This document shows, piece after piece, positions 54,550 to 64,000 of a DNA stretch of 64,000 nucleotides; the stretch's first letter is position 1; every line of letters begins with the position of its first letter. This stretch comes from a bacterium (lineage in GTDB: Bacteria; Hinthialibacterota; Hinthialibacteria; H5-UNCL2): assembly GCA_015075175.1 (NCBI GenBank), contig JABTUV010000010.1, forward strand, positions 123,912 to 187,911. The letters run 5' to 3'. Below the pieces are notes generated by a model, which worked only from the letters and a program-made list of their open reading frames with translations, was not told where the DNA came from and ran no database searches. The position numbers were made by a program, and so were the translations under genes.

Positions 54550-54897
54550 ATGCCAGAGAGAGAGGACGAGTGGAGCCGGTTCCGGGCCGAAATGAACCGG
54601 CGCATCCTGGAGCGGGGGAATTTGAGCGTGAAGCGTTTCTTCGCCCTGGATACCCAGTGCTACCAGCCCGGTGCGCTGCCCGCATTCACCAAGGAGCTGA
54701 TGGGCCTGGCGGCCAGTACGGTCCTGCGCTGCGACGACTGCATCGCCTACCACGTGCGGCGCTGCAAGGACCTGGGAATGACCGAGGAGCAGTTCTGGGA
54801 GGCGATGAACGTGGGGCTGGTCGTGGGGGGGAGCATCGTGATCCCACATCTGCGGCGGGCGGTGGCGTTATGGGACGAGCTGGCGGCGGAAGGTTAA
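54550..54897 (+). CDS. Carboxymuconolactone decarboxylase/AhpD-like protein
   Basis: 115 residues from ATG 54550, with GGGGAGG 6 bases upstream. The AhpD-like core is ALPAFTKELMGLAASTVLRC, with the redox pair RCDDCIAYHVRRCKDLGMTE (CxxC plus the catalytic His), near residue 55-75, followed by FWEAMNVGLVVGGSIVIPH. All-alpha protein that would act as a disulfide-based peroxidase partner or decarboxylase; the CxxC and His favour an oxidoreductase role. It stands next to the small membrane gene on the plus strand. Confidence 0.8.
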   Translation: MPEREDEWSRFRAEMNRRILERGNLSVKRFFALDTQCYQPGALPAFTKELMGLAASTVLRCDDCIAYHVRRCKDLGMTEEQFWEAMNVGLVVGGSIVIPHLRRAVALWDELAAEG

Positions 54898-54922
54898 ACG
54901 CCGGAGTACAAACTTCAGTTTG
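54898..54922. repeat. Family A element (single unit)
   Basis: CGCCGGAGTACAAACTTCAG then TTTG, just after the AhpD-like gene stop. Confidence 0.75.
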
Positions 54923-55040
54923 TCGGCGGACGGGCTGTCGCCGGGACTCCGCGGCGGGGGGGCGCCGGGTGATAAAAAGGCGTGCTGTGAACGTTCACCC
55001 TTGACCTCAGGCGGGCAGCCCCCTATCATCAAGCATCGGC

Positions 55041-55740
55041 ATGTCGTGGCGCGCGCCCGTCACGGGCCTCCCCTGCGCCGCTTTCGTGGTTCCTGGCGCG
55101 CTGTTCCTGGCCTACTTGTCCTCGAGGTTCGCCATATCCCTCTTTCGCCAGCTTCACGCTGATCAGGCTTTGATCGTGGTCGCCATCATCGCGATCCTGG
55201 CCGCCATCGCCGTGCCCAACTTCCCTGCACGCCCAGGTGCGCGCCAAGATCGCCCGCGTCCAGGCGACCACCACAATCTGGCGGTCGCCATCGGTCCTAT
55301 CGCACCGATAACACGGACTATCCGCGCGCGCTCCCCGGCGCCTCTGGGACAAACTGGCCCCGCTGACCACCCCATCCGGTACATCACCACCAACCCTCTG
55401 GACGTGTTCAAGCCCTGGGACAACTGTCCGCGCGACACCGACCGCGGACGGCAAATCATGAGAACAACATGAACCGGAAACAAGCATTACGACTTCATCC
55501 GCTTCATCGTCAGCGGCCAGACCGCGCCAATCCGCTGTGGTGGTTTCTGTTCAGTCTGGGACCGGACCACGACGAGGAGTTCAACTACAGCCCTCAACTT
55601 TCCCTGGACGCGGGCCATCGTGAACCAGTTGTACGTCAACCAGTATGACATCAGCAATGGTCTGATGTCGTCCGGGGACATCCGCACGTTCGGGCCGGGC
55701 GAGTTGCCGGGGTCTGCAGAACTACTATTGACCTGACCCG
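55041..55740 (+). pseudogene. Type II secretion pseudopilin, frameshifted
   Basis: The prepilin helix is readable as SFTLI, then one missing base, then ALIVVAIIAILAAIAVPNF at about 55147-55225. AQVRAKIARVQA, HHNLAVAIE, RTDNTDYP and PIRYITTNPLDVFKPW follow in shifted frames. The end (ANPLWWFLFSLGPDHDEEFN, QYDISNGLMSSGDIRTFGPG) has the pattern seen at the C-termini of major pseudopilins in several uncultured phyla. At least five indels. The Glu at the fifth position of the mature pilin is the base-lost codon. It was probably secreted and assembled as a pseudopilus subunit; no other secretion gene is adjacent. Confidence 0.7.
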
Positions 55741-55937
55741 GAGTTCACGGTTCAGCCTGTCAGCAGAAGTTTGAGCTCCGTGATCTTGAGTTCAGGTTCA
55801 GCCTGTCGGCAAACTGAAGTTTGAACTCCGTGATCTTGAGTTCCGGGTTCAGCCTGTCAGCAAACTGAAGTTTGAAGCTCCGTGATCTTGGAGTTCAGGG
55901 TTCAGCCCGTCAGCAAACTGAAGTTTGAGCTCCGCCC
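55737..55937. repeat. Tandem array of four family A units
   Basis: Units begin GAGTTC at 55741, 55788, 55838 and 55891 (steps of 47, 50 and 53 bases) and each contains TTCAGCCTGTC, CAAACTGAAGTTTG and GAGCTCCGTGATCTT or close variants. The array ends about 180 bases before the hsp20 promoter. Confidence 0.85.
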
Positions 55938-55975
55938 GTACCCTGACGATCGCGCTATTTTGGCTCGTATGCGAA

Positions 55976-55990
55976 CTGGCTGTTCGCCAG
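55976..55990. promoter_or_regulatory. Candidate enhancer site upstream of sigma-54 promoter
   Basis: The dyad CTGGCTGTTCGCCAG lies about 160 bases before the predicted start of transcription, a usual place for an enhancer-binding activator. It is only a single short dyad, so it is tentative. Confidence 0.3.
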
Positions 55991-56114
55991 ATGTGCCATT
56001 TCGACCCATTTCAAGAGCCTGCCACGGTGCTTCATTTATTGCGTAACTTATTATTTATCAGAATATTAGCCGCGTCACCCGAAACCCGTTCGAATTTTCT
56101 CTCGTCTCTTTGGC

Positions 56115-56131
56115 TTGGCACGTGGTTTGCA
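56115..56131 (+). promoter_or_regulatory. Sigma-54 (RpoN) promoter of the chaperone operon
   Basis: TTGGCACG, four bases (TGGT), TTGCA: this matches the full -24/-12 consensus (YTGGCACG-N4-TTGCW) at every defined position. Start of transcription would be near 56143, 41 bases before the first hsp20 ATG. Confidence 0.75.
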
Positions 56132-56183
56132 TGAACCGGACTGCGAGAACGTCATCACGACGCAATCCAAGGAGGTGCAAGAC

Positions 56184-56642
56184 ATGCGGTATGCCTTTCG
56201 ACCGTGGGAGATGATGGAAGAGATGCGGCGGGAGATGGACCGCGTCTTCCGCAGCCTGGCGGAGGGACGGCTGCGCATCAGCCCGGTGTCGTTCCTGCCG
56301 GGATTGGCGGCGCGAGCCTATCCGCTGGTGAACGTGAGCGAGGACAAGGACAACGTGTATGTGGAGGCCCTGGCTCCGGGGCTGTCGCCGGATTCGCTGA
56401 AGGTGGTGGTCGTCCAGGACCAGTTGCAGATTTCCGGCGAAAAAGAGGGGCCGCGGGACGTCAAGCCGGAGGCGTATCATCGCAGCGAGCGCGCCGCGGG
56501 CCGTTTCGTGCGCAGCATTTCGCTGCCGGTGGAAGTGGAGGATGGCAAGGTATCCGCCGAGTACCGCAACGGCATCCTGGAGATCACCCTTCCCAAGGCG
56601 GAGAAGGCGCGGCCCAAGGAGATCGCCGTCAAGGTGGCGTAA
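56184..56642 (+). CDS. Small heat-shock protein, Hsp20 family (first copy)
   Basis: 152 residues, ATG 56184 with AAGGAGGTG 7 bases upstream. ATP-independent holdase. N-terminal region with MRREMDRVFRSLAEGRLR, alpha-crystallin domain from YPLVNVSEDKDNVYVEALAP to VEDGKVSAEYRNGILEITLP, with the conserved A.YRNGILEITLPK (the A..GVL..T.P motif) and the C-terminal tail ending EIAVKVA. It is intact, unlike the two copies that follow, and is first behind the sigma-54 promoter. Confidence 0.94.
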   Translation: MRYAFRPWEMMEEMRREMDRVFRSLAEGRLRISPVSFLPGLAARAYPLVNVSEDKDNVYVEALAPGLSPDSLKVVVVQDQLQISGEKEGPRDVKPEAYHRSERAAGRFVRSISLPVEVEDGKVSAEYRNGILEITLPKAEKARPKEIAVKVA

Positions 56643-56644
56643 CC

Positions 56645-56710
56645 TGCCCGTGGTTGCGCGGCATGCTGCGCCGGTCACGGTAGTTGCGCGGCGTGCTGCG
56701 CCCGGCAAGG
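56645..56710. repeat. Family D elements, two copies
   Basis: GGTTGCGCGGCATGCTGCGC and GTAGTTGCGCGGCGTGCTGC, in the gap between the first and second hsp20 genes, just before the AAGGAGGAAG ribosome site of the second. Confidence 0.8.
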
Positions 56711-56744
56711 AGACATGAAACGCAACTAAGGAGGAAGTGACATC

Positions 56745-57143
56745 ATGGTCGAGAAAACCATCGAAATCGCCAAGCGCGAGGAGACGACGCCGGCCGCGCC
56801 GGCGACCCGCGAGGCGTCGCGCTACCTGACGCCCGCGGTCGATATCTACGAGGAGCCCGACGCTTTGGTCGTGCTTGCGGATCTGCCCGGCGTGGACAAG
56901 GACACGCTGACGGTGCGGGTCGATGACGACATCCTGACCATCTCCGGCCGCCTGCCGGGCCGCAAGGACGGGCGCGACGCGGTCTACGGAGTACGAAACA
57001 GTTGGATTTCTTCCGCCAGTTCAGGCTGACCGACGAGGTGGACCAGGAAGATCGACGCCCAGCTCAAGCATGGCGTCCTGACCATCCAGCTGCCCCAAGG
57101 CGGAGAAGGCGCAACCAAGGAGATTCCCGTCAAGGTGGCCTGA
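56745..57143 (+). pseudogene. Hsp20-family protein (second copy), frameshifted
   Basis: ATG 56745 with AAGGAGGAAG upstream. VDIYEEPDALVVLADLPGVD and DDDILTISGRLPGR are the normal alpha-crystallin start. At about 56990-57050 the frame changes at least twice, and the domain resumes as FFRQFRLTDEVDQ, IDAQLKHGVLTIQLP, ending EIPVKVA at TGA 57143. About 132 residues after repair. Two or three lost or added single bases in runs of the same base. Confidence 0.8.
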
Positions 57144-57187
57144 GGCCGTGACCAGGAAACCGAGAACGGTAGGGGAGGACGAAAGAG

Positions 57188-57604
57188 ATGAATACGCTGT
57201 TGCCCTGACAAGTGGAGGAACTCGCTGGATCGAGCTGCGGGAGGAACTCTCGACCTCTCCGCTGGATGCGGCGCGACAATCACGGCGACTTCCCCGTGCC
57301 GTGTCCGGGTCCGTGGGGACTCTCCCTGCCCCGCGTAGACGTCTCGGAAGACGATGACGAGATCCTTATGACGGCAGAATTGCCCGGCATGGACAAGGAC
57401 GATTTCAAAGTCGAGATCGTCGGCTCGCGCCTGACGATTCGCGTGAGCAGCGGCACGAGCGCGAGAAGAAGGACCGGCATTACCACTACTCGGGGATCGC
57501 CTACAAGTTCCTTCTCGCGCCTGTTGCAATTGCCCGCAGAGGTGGACGCGGACAAGGCGAAGCAGATACAAGCACGGGTACTCACGCTGCGCCTGCCCAG
57601 TTGA
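57188..57604 (+). pseudogene. Hsp20-family protein (third copy), frameshifted
   Basis: ATG 57188 with GGGGAGGA upstream reads MNTLLP then TGA where Trp (TGG) is expected, then EELAGS. The alpha-crystallin domain is clear in one frame (LPRVDVSEDDDEILMTAELP, GMDKDDFKVEIVGSRLTIR) and its end in another (KHYHYS-like, FSRLLQLPAEVDADKAK, VLTLRLPS). The third sHSP of the operon; the same type of indels as the second. Confidence 0.75.
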
Positions 57605-57747
57605 GGTCCGCCAAGGGCGCGCCGCATTCCGTGCGCGTCGGCTGAGTCCAGCGGGCGGAAAACAGACGCGGCGGGCGTCCAGCGGCTCCGGATGCCCGCC
57701 GGAGTGATTTATAAGAATATGGATTTCTTCCCAGAGGAGAGAAACCG

Positions 57748-59599
57748 ATGGCCAAAGTCGTCAGAATCGACCTCAGCGACCAACTCAGTCGTCGCCGTCA
57801 TGGGAAGGCAATGCGCCTACCGTGATCGCCAATGCGGAAGCTCGCGCACCACGCCCTCGGTGGTCGGCTTCACGCGTGACGGTGAGCGGCTGGTAGGCAT
57901 CGCTGGCAAGCGCCAGGCAGTCCCTCAACCGGACAGCACCATCTATTCCATCAAGCGCTTCATCGGGCGCAATTACGATGAAGTGACGGAGATGAAGATC
58001 GTCCCCTACAGGTGAAGGCCGGCCCCAACAACGCAGTGCGCGTGGAGGTGCTCGGCGGGACCACGCGCCGGAGGAGATTTCCGCGCAGGTGCTGCGCAAG
58101 CTGCAACGACCTCCGCCTATCTGGGCGAAGGTGACCGACGCCGTGATAACGGTGCCGGCCTCCGACGACGCTGCAGCGCCAGGCGACCAAGAACGCCGGC
58201 CAGATCGCCAACCTGAACGTGCTGCGCGTCATCAATAGGCCCACCGCTGCGCGCTGGCCTACGGCATGGAGAAGAAGAGCGGGGCCATCATGGTCTTCGA
58301 CCTGGGCAGAGGGACCTTCGACGATCTCGATCCTGGACGTGGGCGAGGGCGTCTGCGAGGTGCGCTCGACTTCAACGGCGACACCACCCCTGGCGGCGAC
58401 GTCGACAGGTCGTGGTCGATTGGATGATCGAGAGTCAAAGAGGACCAGGGCATCAGTGGGCGGGATCGGCAGGCCCTGCGGCGGCTTTACGAGGCCGCCG
58501 AAAAGGCCATAGCGAGCTCTCGTCCACCATGACGACGCAGATCAATCTGCCCTTCATCACGGCGGACCAGAAGCGGGCCCCAAGCATCTCCAGCGACTGA
58601 CGCGGGCCAGTTCGATGCGCTCACCACCTATCTGGTGGAGCGCTGCCTGGATCCCGTCAAGCAGGCGCTGGCGGACGCCAAACTCTCGAAAGGACATCGA
58701 CAGGTCATCCTGGTCGGCGGCTCCACGCGCATTCCGGCGGTGCAGGAGCTGGTGCGCAAGCTGACCGGCGGCAAGCAGCCAACATGTCAGTCAATCCCGA
58801 TGAGGGTGGTCGCCGTGGGCGCGGCGGTGCAAGCGGGATTATCACGGGCGGAAATCAAGGACGTGCTGCTTCTGGACGTGACGCCGCTGTCGCTGGGCTG
58901 GAGACGCTGGGCGGCGTGATGACCAAAATCATCGAGCGCAACACCACCATCCCGGCGCGCCGCAGCGAAGTCTTTTCCACCGCCGCTGACAATCAGCCGG
59001 CGGTGGATATCGTGGTCCTGCAGGGCGAGCGCGAAATGGCGCGCGACAACCGGATGCTGGGAACCTTCAAGCTGGAGGGAATCCCGCCCGCGCCGCGCGG
59101 CATTCCGCAAATCGAGGTCACCTTCGACATCGACGCCAACGGCATCCTGAACGTCACCGCCAAGGACAAGGCGACGGGCAAGGAGCAGAAGATCACCATC
59201 TCCGGCTCGACCAACCTGGACAAGAGCGAGATCGAGCGCATGGTGGCCGACGCCGCGGCCCACGCCGCCGAGGACAAGAAGCGGCGCGAGACGGTGGAGG
59301 CGCGCAACGTGCTGGACAGCACCGCGTACCAGGTCGAGCGTACGCTGCGCGACCTGGGCGACAAGGTGCCGGTGCACGAGAAGGCGCGCGCCGAGCAACT
59401 GGTGTCCGAGGCGCGCGAGGCGATCAAGAACGAGGCGCCGCTGGACCGGGTGCGCTCGCTCACCAGCGACCTGCAGCAGGTCGTGTCGGCGCTGGCCGGT
59501 CATGCCTATGCCTCGACGGCGCAGCAGACGGCGGGGCCTGGGGCGGACGCGAAAAAACCCGGCGAGGACGTGATCGACGCCGAGTTCAAGCAGTCGTAA
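57748..59599 (+). CDS. dnaK: Chaperone DnaK (Hsp70), N-terminal half riddled with indels
   Basis: ATG 57748 with AGAGGAGA upstream ([11 protein letters not shown]; expected GIDLGTTNS). Between 57748 and about 58900 the nucleotide-binding domain has to be pieced together from all three frames: [109 protein letters not shown]. From 58920 to the stop the substrate domain is clean: [40 protein letters not shown] and the lid ending [10 protein letters not shown]. About 615 residues after repair, normal. The concentration of errors in one half of an essential gene suggests sequence quality. No grpE is nearby. Confidence 0.88.
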
Positions 59600-59627
59600 A
59601 CTGGCTGTCGGTGGGCGCGTGCAAACC

Positions 59628-59668
59628 GCCCTTCGACACGGGAGGACGCGGCTCAGGGCTGTCGGTTT
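59628..59668. repeat. Family C element (short)
   Basis: CGCCCTTCGACACGGGAGGA, CGCGGCTCAGGGCTGTCGG. It lies in the dnaK-dnaJ gap (59600-59817), which also contains no other gene. Confidence 0.75.
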
Positions 59669-59817
59669 TAATGGTCGCGACAACTTGAAACCGAAGGCCC
59701 CGAGCGCGGCCCGCTGGAGATCATCGACGACATTGAGAGGCTGCCTCGGGTTGCGTGTCGAAAGGCCGGCGCCTCGCGGCGACCTTGCGCAAGAGACGAC
59801 GGGAGCATGAGGCGCGG

Positions 59818-60780
59818 ATGAGCGTCAAGTACAAGGACTATTACGGCATCCTGGGCGTGGAACGCTCGGCTACCCAGGATCAGATTCAAAAAGCCTATCG
59901 CAAGCTGGCGCGCAGGTACCATCCCGACGTCAACAAGGACGCGGGGGCCGAGGAGAAGTTCAAGGAGATCAACGAGGCCTACGAGGTCCTGCGCGACCCC
60001 GAGAAGCGCAAGCGCTACGACATGCTGGGCGCCAACTGGAAGGCGGGGCAGGACTTCACGCCGCCGCCGGGTTGGGAGCACGTCACGTTCGACTTCTCCG
60101 GCGGGGACGGGCGCGGACTGGGGGACTTCTCCGACTTCTTCGCCAGCCTGTTTGGCGACGCCGGGTTTGATGCCTTCGGCGGAATGGGGGGTTTCACCGG
60201 ACGGCGCCGGTCCATGCGCCGTCGCGGCCAGGACCACGAGGTCGAAATCGAGCTCTCGCTGGATGAAATTGTGCGCGGGGGCACGCGCAAGATCCAGCTT
60301 TCCGTGCCCGTGGCCCGGCCTGACGGCTCGATCGGCATGGAGTATCAGAGTTACGACGTGACCATCCCGCGCGGGATCACGGAAGGCTCGCGCATCCGGC
60401 TGGCGGGCCGGGGCGGAGCGGGCGGGCCGGGCGGCGAGCCGGGCGACTTGTATCTGAACGTGCGCCTGCGGCCCGATCCGCGCTTTCAGGTCGAGGGATA
60501 CGACCTGCGCGCGACGCTGCCCGTCACGCCCTGGGAGGCGGCGCTGGGAGCGGAGATCCCCGTGCCCACGCTGGACGGCGGGGTGACCTTGAAGGTGCCC
60601 GCCGGTTCGCAGAGCGGCCAGAGCCTGCGTCTGCGCGGCAAGGGCCTGCCCACGCGCGAGGGCGGCCACGGCGATCTCTACGTGACGCTCAAGATCGTCG
60701 TGCCGCGCGAATTGTCCCCGCGCGAGCGGGAGCTTTTCCAACAGTTGGCGCGCGACTCGCGTTTCCGCCCGCGCCCGTGA
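59818..60780 (+). CDS. cbpA: CbpA-like J-domain co-chaperone
   Basis: 320 residues from ATG 59818; a longer in-frame start at 59755 is poorly conserved. J domain at residues 5-70 with the HPD motif in [20 protein letters not shown], which stimulates DnaK ATPase. A Gly/Phe-rich region follows ([20 protein letters not shown]). The two beta-rich C-terminal domains are [20 protein letters not shown] and [20 protein letters not shown]. There is no Cys-rich zinc finger, so it is the class B (CbpA/DnaJ2) type. It is clean, after the damaged stretch of dnaK. Confidence 0.92.
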   Translation: MSVKYKDYYGILGVERSATQDQIQKAYRKLARRYHPDVNKDAGAEEKFKEINEAYEVLRDPEKRKRYDMLGANWKAGQDFTPPPGWEHVTFDFSGGDGRGLGDFSDFFASLFGDAGFDAFGGMGGFTGRRRSMRRRGQDHEVEIELSLDEIVRGGTRKIQLSVPVARPDGSIGMEYQSYDVTIPRGITEGSRIRLAGRGGAGGPGGEPGDLYLNVRLRPDPRFQVEGYDLRATLPVTPWEAALGAEIPVPTLDGGVTLKVPAGSQSGQSLRLRGKGLPTREGGHGDLYVTLKIVVPRELSPRERELFQQLARDSRFRPRP

Positions 60781-60884
60781 TCAGGAGCGCGGCCCGCCGC
60801 GGCGGGCTGCCGCGAGGGACGGGAATTGCAGTCCAGAGGGGGCGCGGCAGCAAGCAGCCGCAGTCCATATAACGGAGCGGATTC

Positions 60885-63494
60885 ATGGACTTGAATCGTC
60901 TGACGCAGAAATCGCAGGAAGCCCTGGCGGAGGCGCAGAGTATCGCCATCAGCAACGGCCATACCGAGGTGGACGGCGAGCATCTCTTGCTGGCCCTCCT
61001 GGCGCAATCCGATGGGCTGGTGCCGCGCCTGATGCGCAAGATGGACGTGCCCGTGGCCGAGTTGTCGCACGCCCTGGAAGACGAGCTGGCGCGGCGTCCC
61101 CGCGTCTCCGGGCCGGGCATCGAGCCGGGCCGCATCTTCCTTTCGCAGCGGCTCTCGCGCGTCCTCGTGGACGCTGAGAGGGAGGCTCGGCGCCTGCGCG
61201 ACGAGTACGTTTCGGTCGAGCACATCCTGCTGGCCCTCATCAATGACGGGAGCGCGGGCGCGGGCCGCATTTTGGGGCAGTTCAACGTCACGCACGACCG
61301 TTTTCTCTCGGCGTTGACGGAGGTGCGCGGCGCCCAGCGCGTCCAAAGCGCCACCCCCGAGGCCACCTACGAGGCGCTCGAGCGCTACGGGCGCGACCTC
61401 GTCGCCATGGCCCGGGCGGGGAAATTGGACCCCGTCATCGGCCGCGACGAGGAAATCCGCCGCGTCATCCGCATCCTGTCGCGCAAGACCAAGAACAATC
61501 CCGTGCTGATCGGCGAGCCGGGCGTAGGCAAGACCGCCATCGCGGAGGGGCTGGCGCATCGCATCGTGCGCGGCGACGTGCCCGAGGGTCTGAAAGAGAA
61601 GACCATTTACGCGCTGGACATGGGGGCGCTGGTGGCCGGCGCCAAGTATCGCGGCGAGTTCGAGGAGCGCCTGAAGGCCGTCCTCTCCGAAATCAAAGAG
61701 AGTGACGGCCGCATCATTCTCTTCATCGATGAGCTTCACACCATCGTCGGCGCGGGCCGCGCCGAAGGCAGCATGGACGCGGGCAACATGCTCAAGCCCA
61801 TGCTGGCGCGCGGCGAATTGCACTGCATCGGCGCCACCACCCTGGACGAGTATCGCAAGCATGTTGAGAAAGACGCGGCGCTGGAGCGGCGCTTTCAGCC
61901 CGTGCTGGTCGAGCAGCCCGGCGTCGAGGACACCATCTCCATCCTGCGCGGGCTGGCCGAGCGCTTCGAGGTGCATCACGGCGTCAAAATCCAGGACAAC
62001 GCCATGGTCGCCGCCGCGGTTTTGTCGCATCGCTACATCACCGACCGGTTCCTGCCGGACAAGGCCATCGACCTCGTGGACGAGGCCTGCGCCATGATTC
62101 GCACCGAGATCGACAGCCTGCCGGCGGCGCTGGACGCGGCTCTGCGGCGGGTAATGCAGCTGGAGATCGAGGAGGCTGCGCTCAAGAAGGAAAAGGACCG
62201 CGCCAGCAAGGAGCGACTGGCGGCGCTGCAGAAGGAATTGGCCGACGTGCGCGCCGAAGCCGACGCGATGAAGGCCCAGTACGAGGCGGAAAAGCAGGCC
62301 ATCCAGAAGGTGCAGCAGCTGCGCGGGCAACTGGAGCAGATGCGGCGCGACATCGAGGAGGCCGAGCGCAAGTACGACCTCAACAAGGCCGCGGAACTCA
62401 GGCACGGCAGGCTGCCCGAACTGGAGCGGCGCCTCGCCGCCGAAGAGGAGCAACTGGCCAAGAAGCAGGGCGGCAAGAAGCTTCTGCGCGAGGAGGTGAC
62501 CGAAGCCGAGATCGCCGAGATCGTCTCGCGCTGGACCGGCATCCCCGTCACCCGCCTGGTCGAGGGCGAGCGCGAGAAGCTGCTCAAACTGGACGCCGTT
62601 CTCCATCAGCGCGTCGTGGGCCAGAACGAGGCGGTGGGCCTGGTCGCCGACGCCATCATTCGCGCGCGCAGCGGCATCAAGGACCCGCGCCGGCCCATCG
62701 GCAGCTTCATCTTTCTGGGTCCCACCGGCGTGGGCAAGACGGAACTGGCCAAGACGCTGGCGGAGGCGCTGTTTGACAGCGAGGAGAACTTGGTCCGCAT
62801 CGACATGTCCGAGTATATGGAGAAGCACACGGTGTCCCGGCTGATCGGCGCGCCGCCGGGCTACGTGGGCTACGAGGAGGGCGGCCAGCTCACCGAAGCG
62901 GTGCGGCGCAAGCCCTACTGCGTGATTCTCTTTGACGAGATTGAAAAGGCGCACCACGACGTGTTCAACGTGCTGCTCCAAATTCTGGACGACGGGCGCC
63001 TGACCGACGCGCAGGGCCGCACCGTCAACTTCAAGAACACCGTCATCATCATGACCAGCAACATCGGCGCGCAGTATCTCACCGAGGGCATCGCCGAGCC
63101 GGGCGAGATCGCCGAAGCGGCGCGCAACCGGGTGATGTGGGAGATGCGGCAGCACTTCCGGCCCGAGTTTCTCAACCGCGTGGACGACGTGGTGCTTTTC
63201 AAGCCGCTGCGGTTGGAGGAGATCGAGGAGATCGTGACGCTGCTGGCGGCGGACTTGTCGAAGCGGTTGGCGGAGCGCAACATCAAGTTGGAAATCACGC
63301 CGGAGGCGCGCGAGCACTTCGCCATCCGGGGTTATGATCCGGTGTACGGAGCGCGTCCCTTGCGGCGGCTGTTGCAGCGCGAGCTGGAGACCAAGATCGG
63401 GCGCGCGCTGATCGCGGGCGAGATCGCCGAGGGCACGACCGTCGTGGTCGGAGTGGAAGGCGGGGAAATCGCGCTACGGTACGAGGGGAAATAG
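60885..63494 (+). CDS. clpB: ATP-dependent disaggregase ClpB
   Basis: 869 residues, ATG 60885. Hexameric AAA+ machine that, with DnaK and a J protein, pulls polypeptides out of aggregates. The N-domain carries two Clp-N repeats ([20 protein letters not shown], near 1 and 80). AAA-1 has Walker [15 protein letters not shown] near 205 and Walker [17 protein letters not shown] near 275. The coiled-coil M domain is at about 405-530 ([37 protein letters not shown]), which separates ClpB from ClpA and ClpC. AAA-2 has [19 protein letters not shown] near 607 and [16 protein letters not shown] near 677. Last gene of the operon. A family J element (GGCAGCAAGCAGCCGCAGTC) lies just upstream. Confidence 0.97.
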   Translation: MDLNRLTQKSQEALAEAQSIAISNGHTEVDGEHLLLALLAQSDGLVPRLMRKMDVPVAELSHALEDELARRPRVSGPGIEPGRIFLSQRLSRVLVDAEREARRLRDEYVSVEHILLALINDGSAGAGRILGQFNVTHDRFLSALTEVRGAQRVQSATPEATYEALERYGRDLVAMARAGKLDPVIGRDEEIRRVIRILSRKTKNNPVLIGEPGVGKTAIAEGLAHRIVRGDVPEGLKEKTIYALDMGALVAGAKYRGEFEERLKAVLSEIKESDGRIILFIDELHTIVGAGRAEGSMDAGNMLKPMLARGELHCIGATTLDEYRKHVEKDAALERRFQPVLVEQPGVEDTISILRGLAERFEVHHGVKIQDNAMVAAAVLSHRYITDRFLPDKAIDLVDEACAMIRTEIDSLPAALDAALRRVMQLEIEEAALKKEKDRASKERLAALQKELADVRAEADAMKAQYEAEKQAIQKVQQLRGQLEQMRRDIEEAERKYDLNKAAELRHGRLPELERRLAAEEEQLAKKQGGKKLLREEVTEAEIAEIVSRWTGIPVTRLVEGEREKLLKLDAVLHQRVVGQNEAVGLVADAIIRARSGIKDPRRPIGSFIFLGPTGVGKTELAKTLAEALFDSEENLVRIDMSEYMEKHTVSRLIGAPPGYVGYEEGGQLTEAVRRKPYCVILFDEIEKAHHDVFNVLLQILDDGRLTDAQGRTVNFKNTVIIMTSNIGAQYLTEGIAEPGEIAEAARNRVMWEMRQHFRPEFLNRVDDVVLFKPLRLEEIEEIVTLLAADLSKRLAERNIKLEITPEAREHFAIRGYDPVYGARPLRRLLQRELETKIGRALIAGEIAEGTTVVVGVEGGEIALRYEGK

Positions 63495-64000
63495 GGGACG
63501 CGCGCGTTTTTGCCCGACAGGCTGAGTCGGCGGTTCATTGAGGACCCTATAACAATCGGAACGGCATTCAGCTTCGAGCACCCTGAGCGGGCGCAGGTCC
63601 GCGCTTCGAGGCAAGTGTCGGCCCCGGGGGCCGCAATTCCGCGCACCCGGGGAAGGGGTGAAGCCAGTCGAGATGGCCCGCGTTCCATTGTTCACGCGGT
63701 TGCCCATGAGGGCTTTCGACATGGCTGCCACAAGCGCCGCCCAATGCGGGCCGGTAGTACGCCAAGCCGCCCACAAGCAGAGCCGGGCAGCGGATCAAGC
63801 GGACCGAGGTCCATGATGAAAATGGGGGTTCCGCCCCAAACCTCCGGAGTCTCTCGCATTGTGGGACACCGGAAGGGCGGAAAAGAAGAAAGGCGGAGCG
63901 CGTAACTCCGCCCTTCCGTACGGCCACTTGCGTCGACGCACCGTTTGCTCTCCAACAGAGCCGTATCCTCCGCGCAGGCACGTGACCCTAGACCACGACC
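63495..64000. other. Downstream region, no supported gene
   Basis: About 500 bases after clpB. A CCGAC..GTCGG dyad lies at about 63516-63532. A longer inverted pair, CGGAAGGGCGGA and TCCGCCCTTCCG, spans about 63871-63921 with a GGCGGAGCGCG segment inside. No frame has a ribosome site and a protein-like composition; a minus-strand reading with GGACCTCGGTCCGCTTGATC near 63800 could not be assigned to any family. Confidence 0.5.

Noticed and set aside
56088..56100. CCGTTCGAATTTT as a tRNA T-loop
   Set aside because: No acceptor stem, anticodon arm or CCA context around it; no tRNA gene found in the window.
63692..63955. Minus-strand frame after clpB as a prepilin-like gene
   Set aside because: No ribosome site, no N-terminal prepilin helix and no family motif; left as an unassigned downstream region.

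Overview
The window is GC-rich bacterial chromosome with dense coding, conserved housekeeping clusters and an unusual load of short palindromic intergenic repeats. No rRNA, tRNA, CRISPR array, transposase or phage gene was found. MurE carries the DNPR motif of meso-diaminopimelate ligases, and the mix of bactofilin, dockerin-like, beta-helix, pseudopilin and carboxypeptidase-regulatory-like proteins fits an uncultured, probably diderm, candidate-phylum bacterium (Hydrogenedentota, Sumerlaeota or PVC-like). That placement is inference; nothing here fixes the taxon.

Layout. 1-7400: end of an ABC-2 permease, a frameshifted DUF58 gene, a secreted beta-helix protein, galactokinase and an M20 peptidase. 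7763-23656 (minus strand): a classic dcw cluster, read as STAS gene, rsmH, ftsL, ftsI, murE, murF, mraY, murD, ftsW, murG, murC, ftsQ, ftsA, ftsZ, mostly joined by 4-base ATGA/GTGA overlaps. mraZ is missing; its place is taken by a STAS-domain gene fused to the broken 5' end of a HerA-like ATPase. 24537-30533: rsmA and two large secreted multi-domain proteins. 30541-35082: engB, a decayed toxin-antitoxin pair, murQ, an MBL-fold hydrolase, a TPR protein and a GspA-like ATPase. 35256-39420: a broken membrane glycosyltransferase and moaA-moaD-moaE. 39421-42660: decayed or badly sequenced DNA in which a nadA gene can still be read. 42661-47644: sucB, sucA and a bactofilin. 47995-53456: argB-argD-argF-argC-argG. 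53479-55740: a dockerin/haem-motif protein, two small genes and a pseudopilin remnant. 56115-63494: a protein-quality-control operon (three hsp20 genes, dnaK, cbpA-like dnaJ, clpB) behind a near-perfect sigma-54 promoter.

Two themes cut across the window. (1) At least eight families of short palindromic repeats fill the gaps between genes and in several places supply the last codons and stop codon of the neighbouring gene (argC, argG, the dockerin protein, sucA, rsmA). (2) Single-base indels and a few nonsense changes sit in sharp patches (about 1815-2200, 11600, 13970, 26290-26400, 35640-36300, 39500-42600, 45086, 49665-49745, 51565-51660, 55150-58860). They hit essential genes (murC, ftsW, dnaK) whose protein sequence continues intact in another frame, so many are probably sequencing or assembly errors rather than true pseudogenes.
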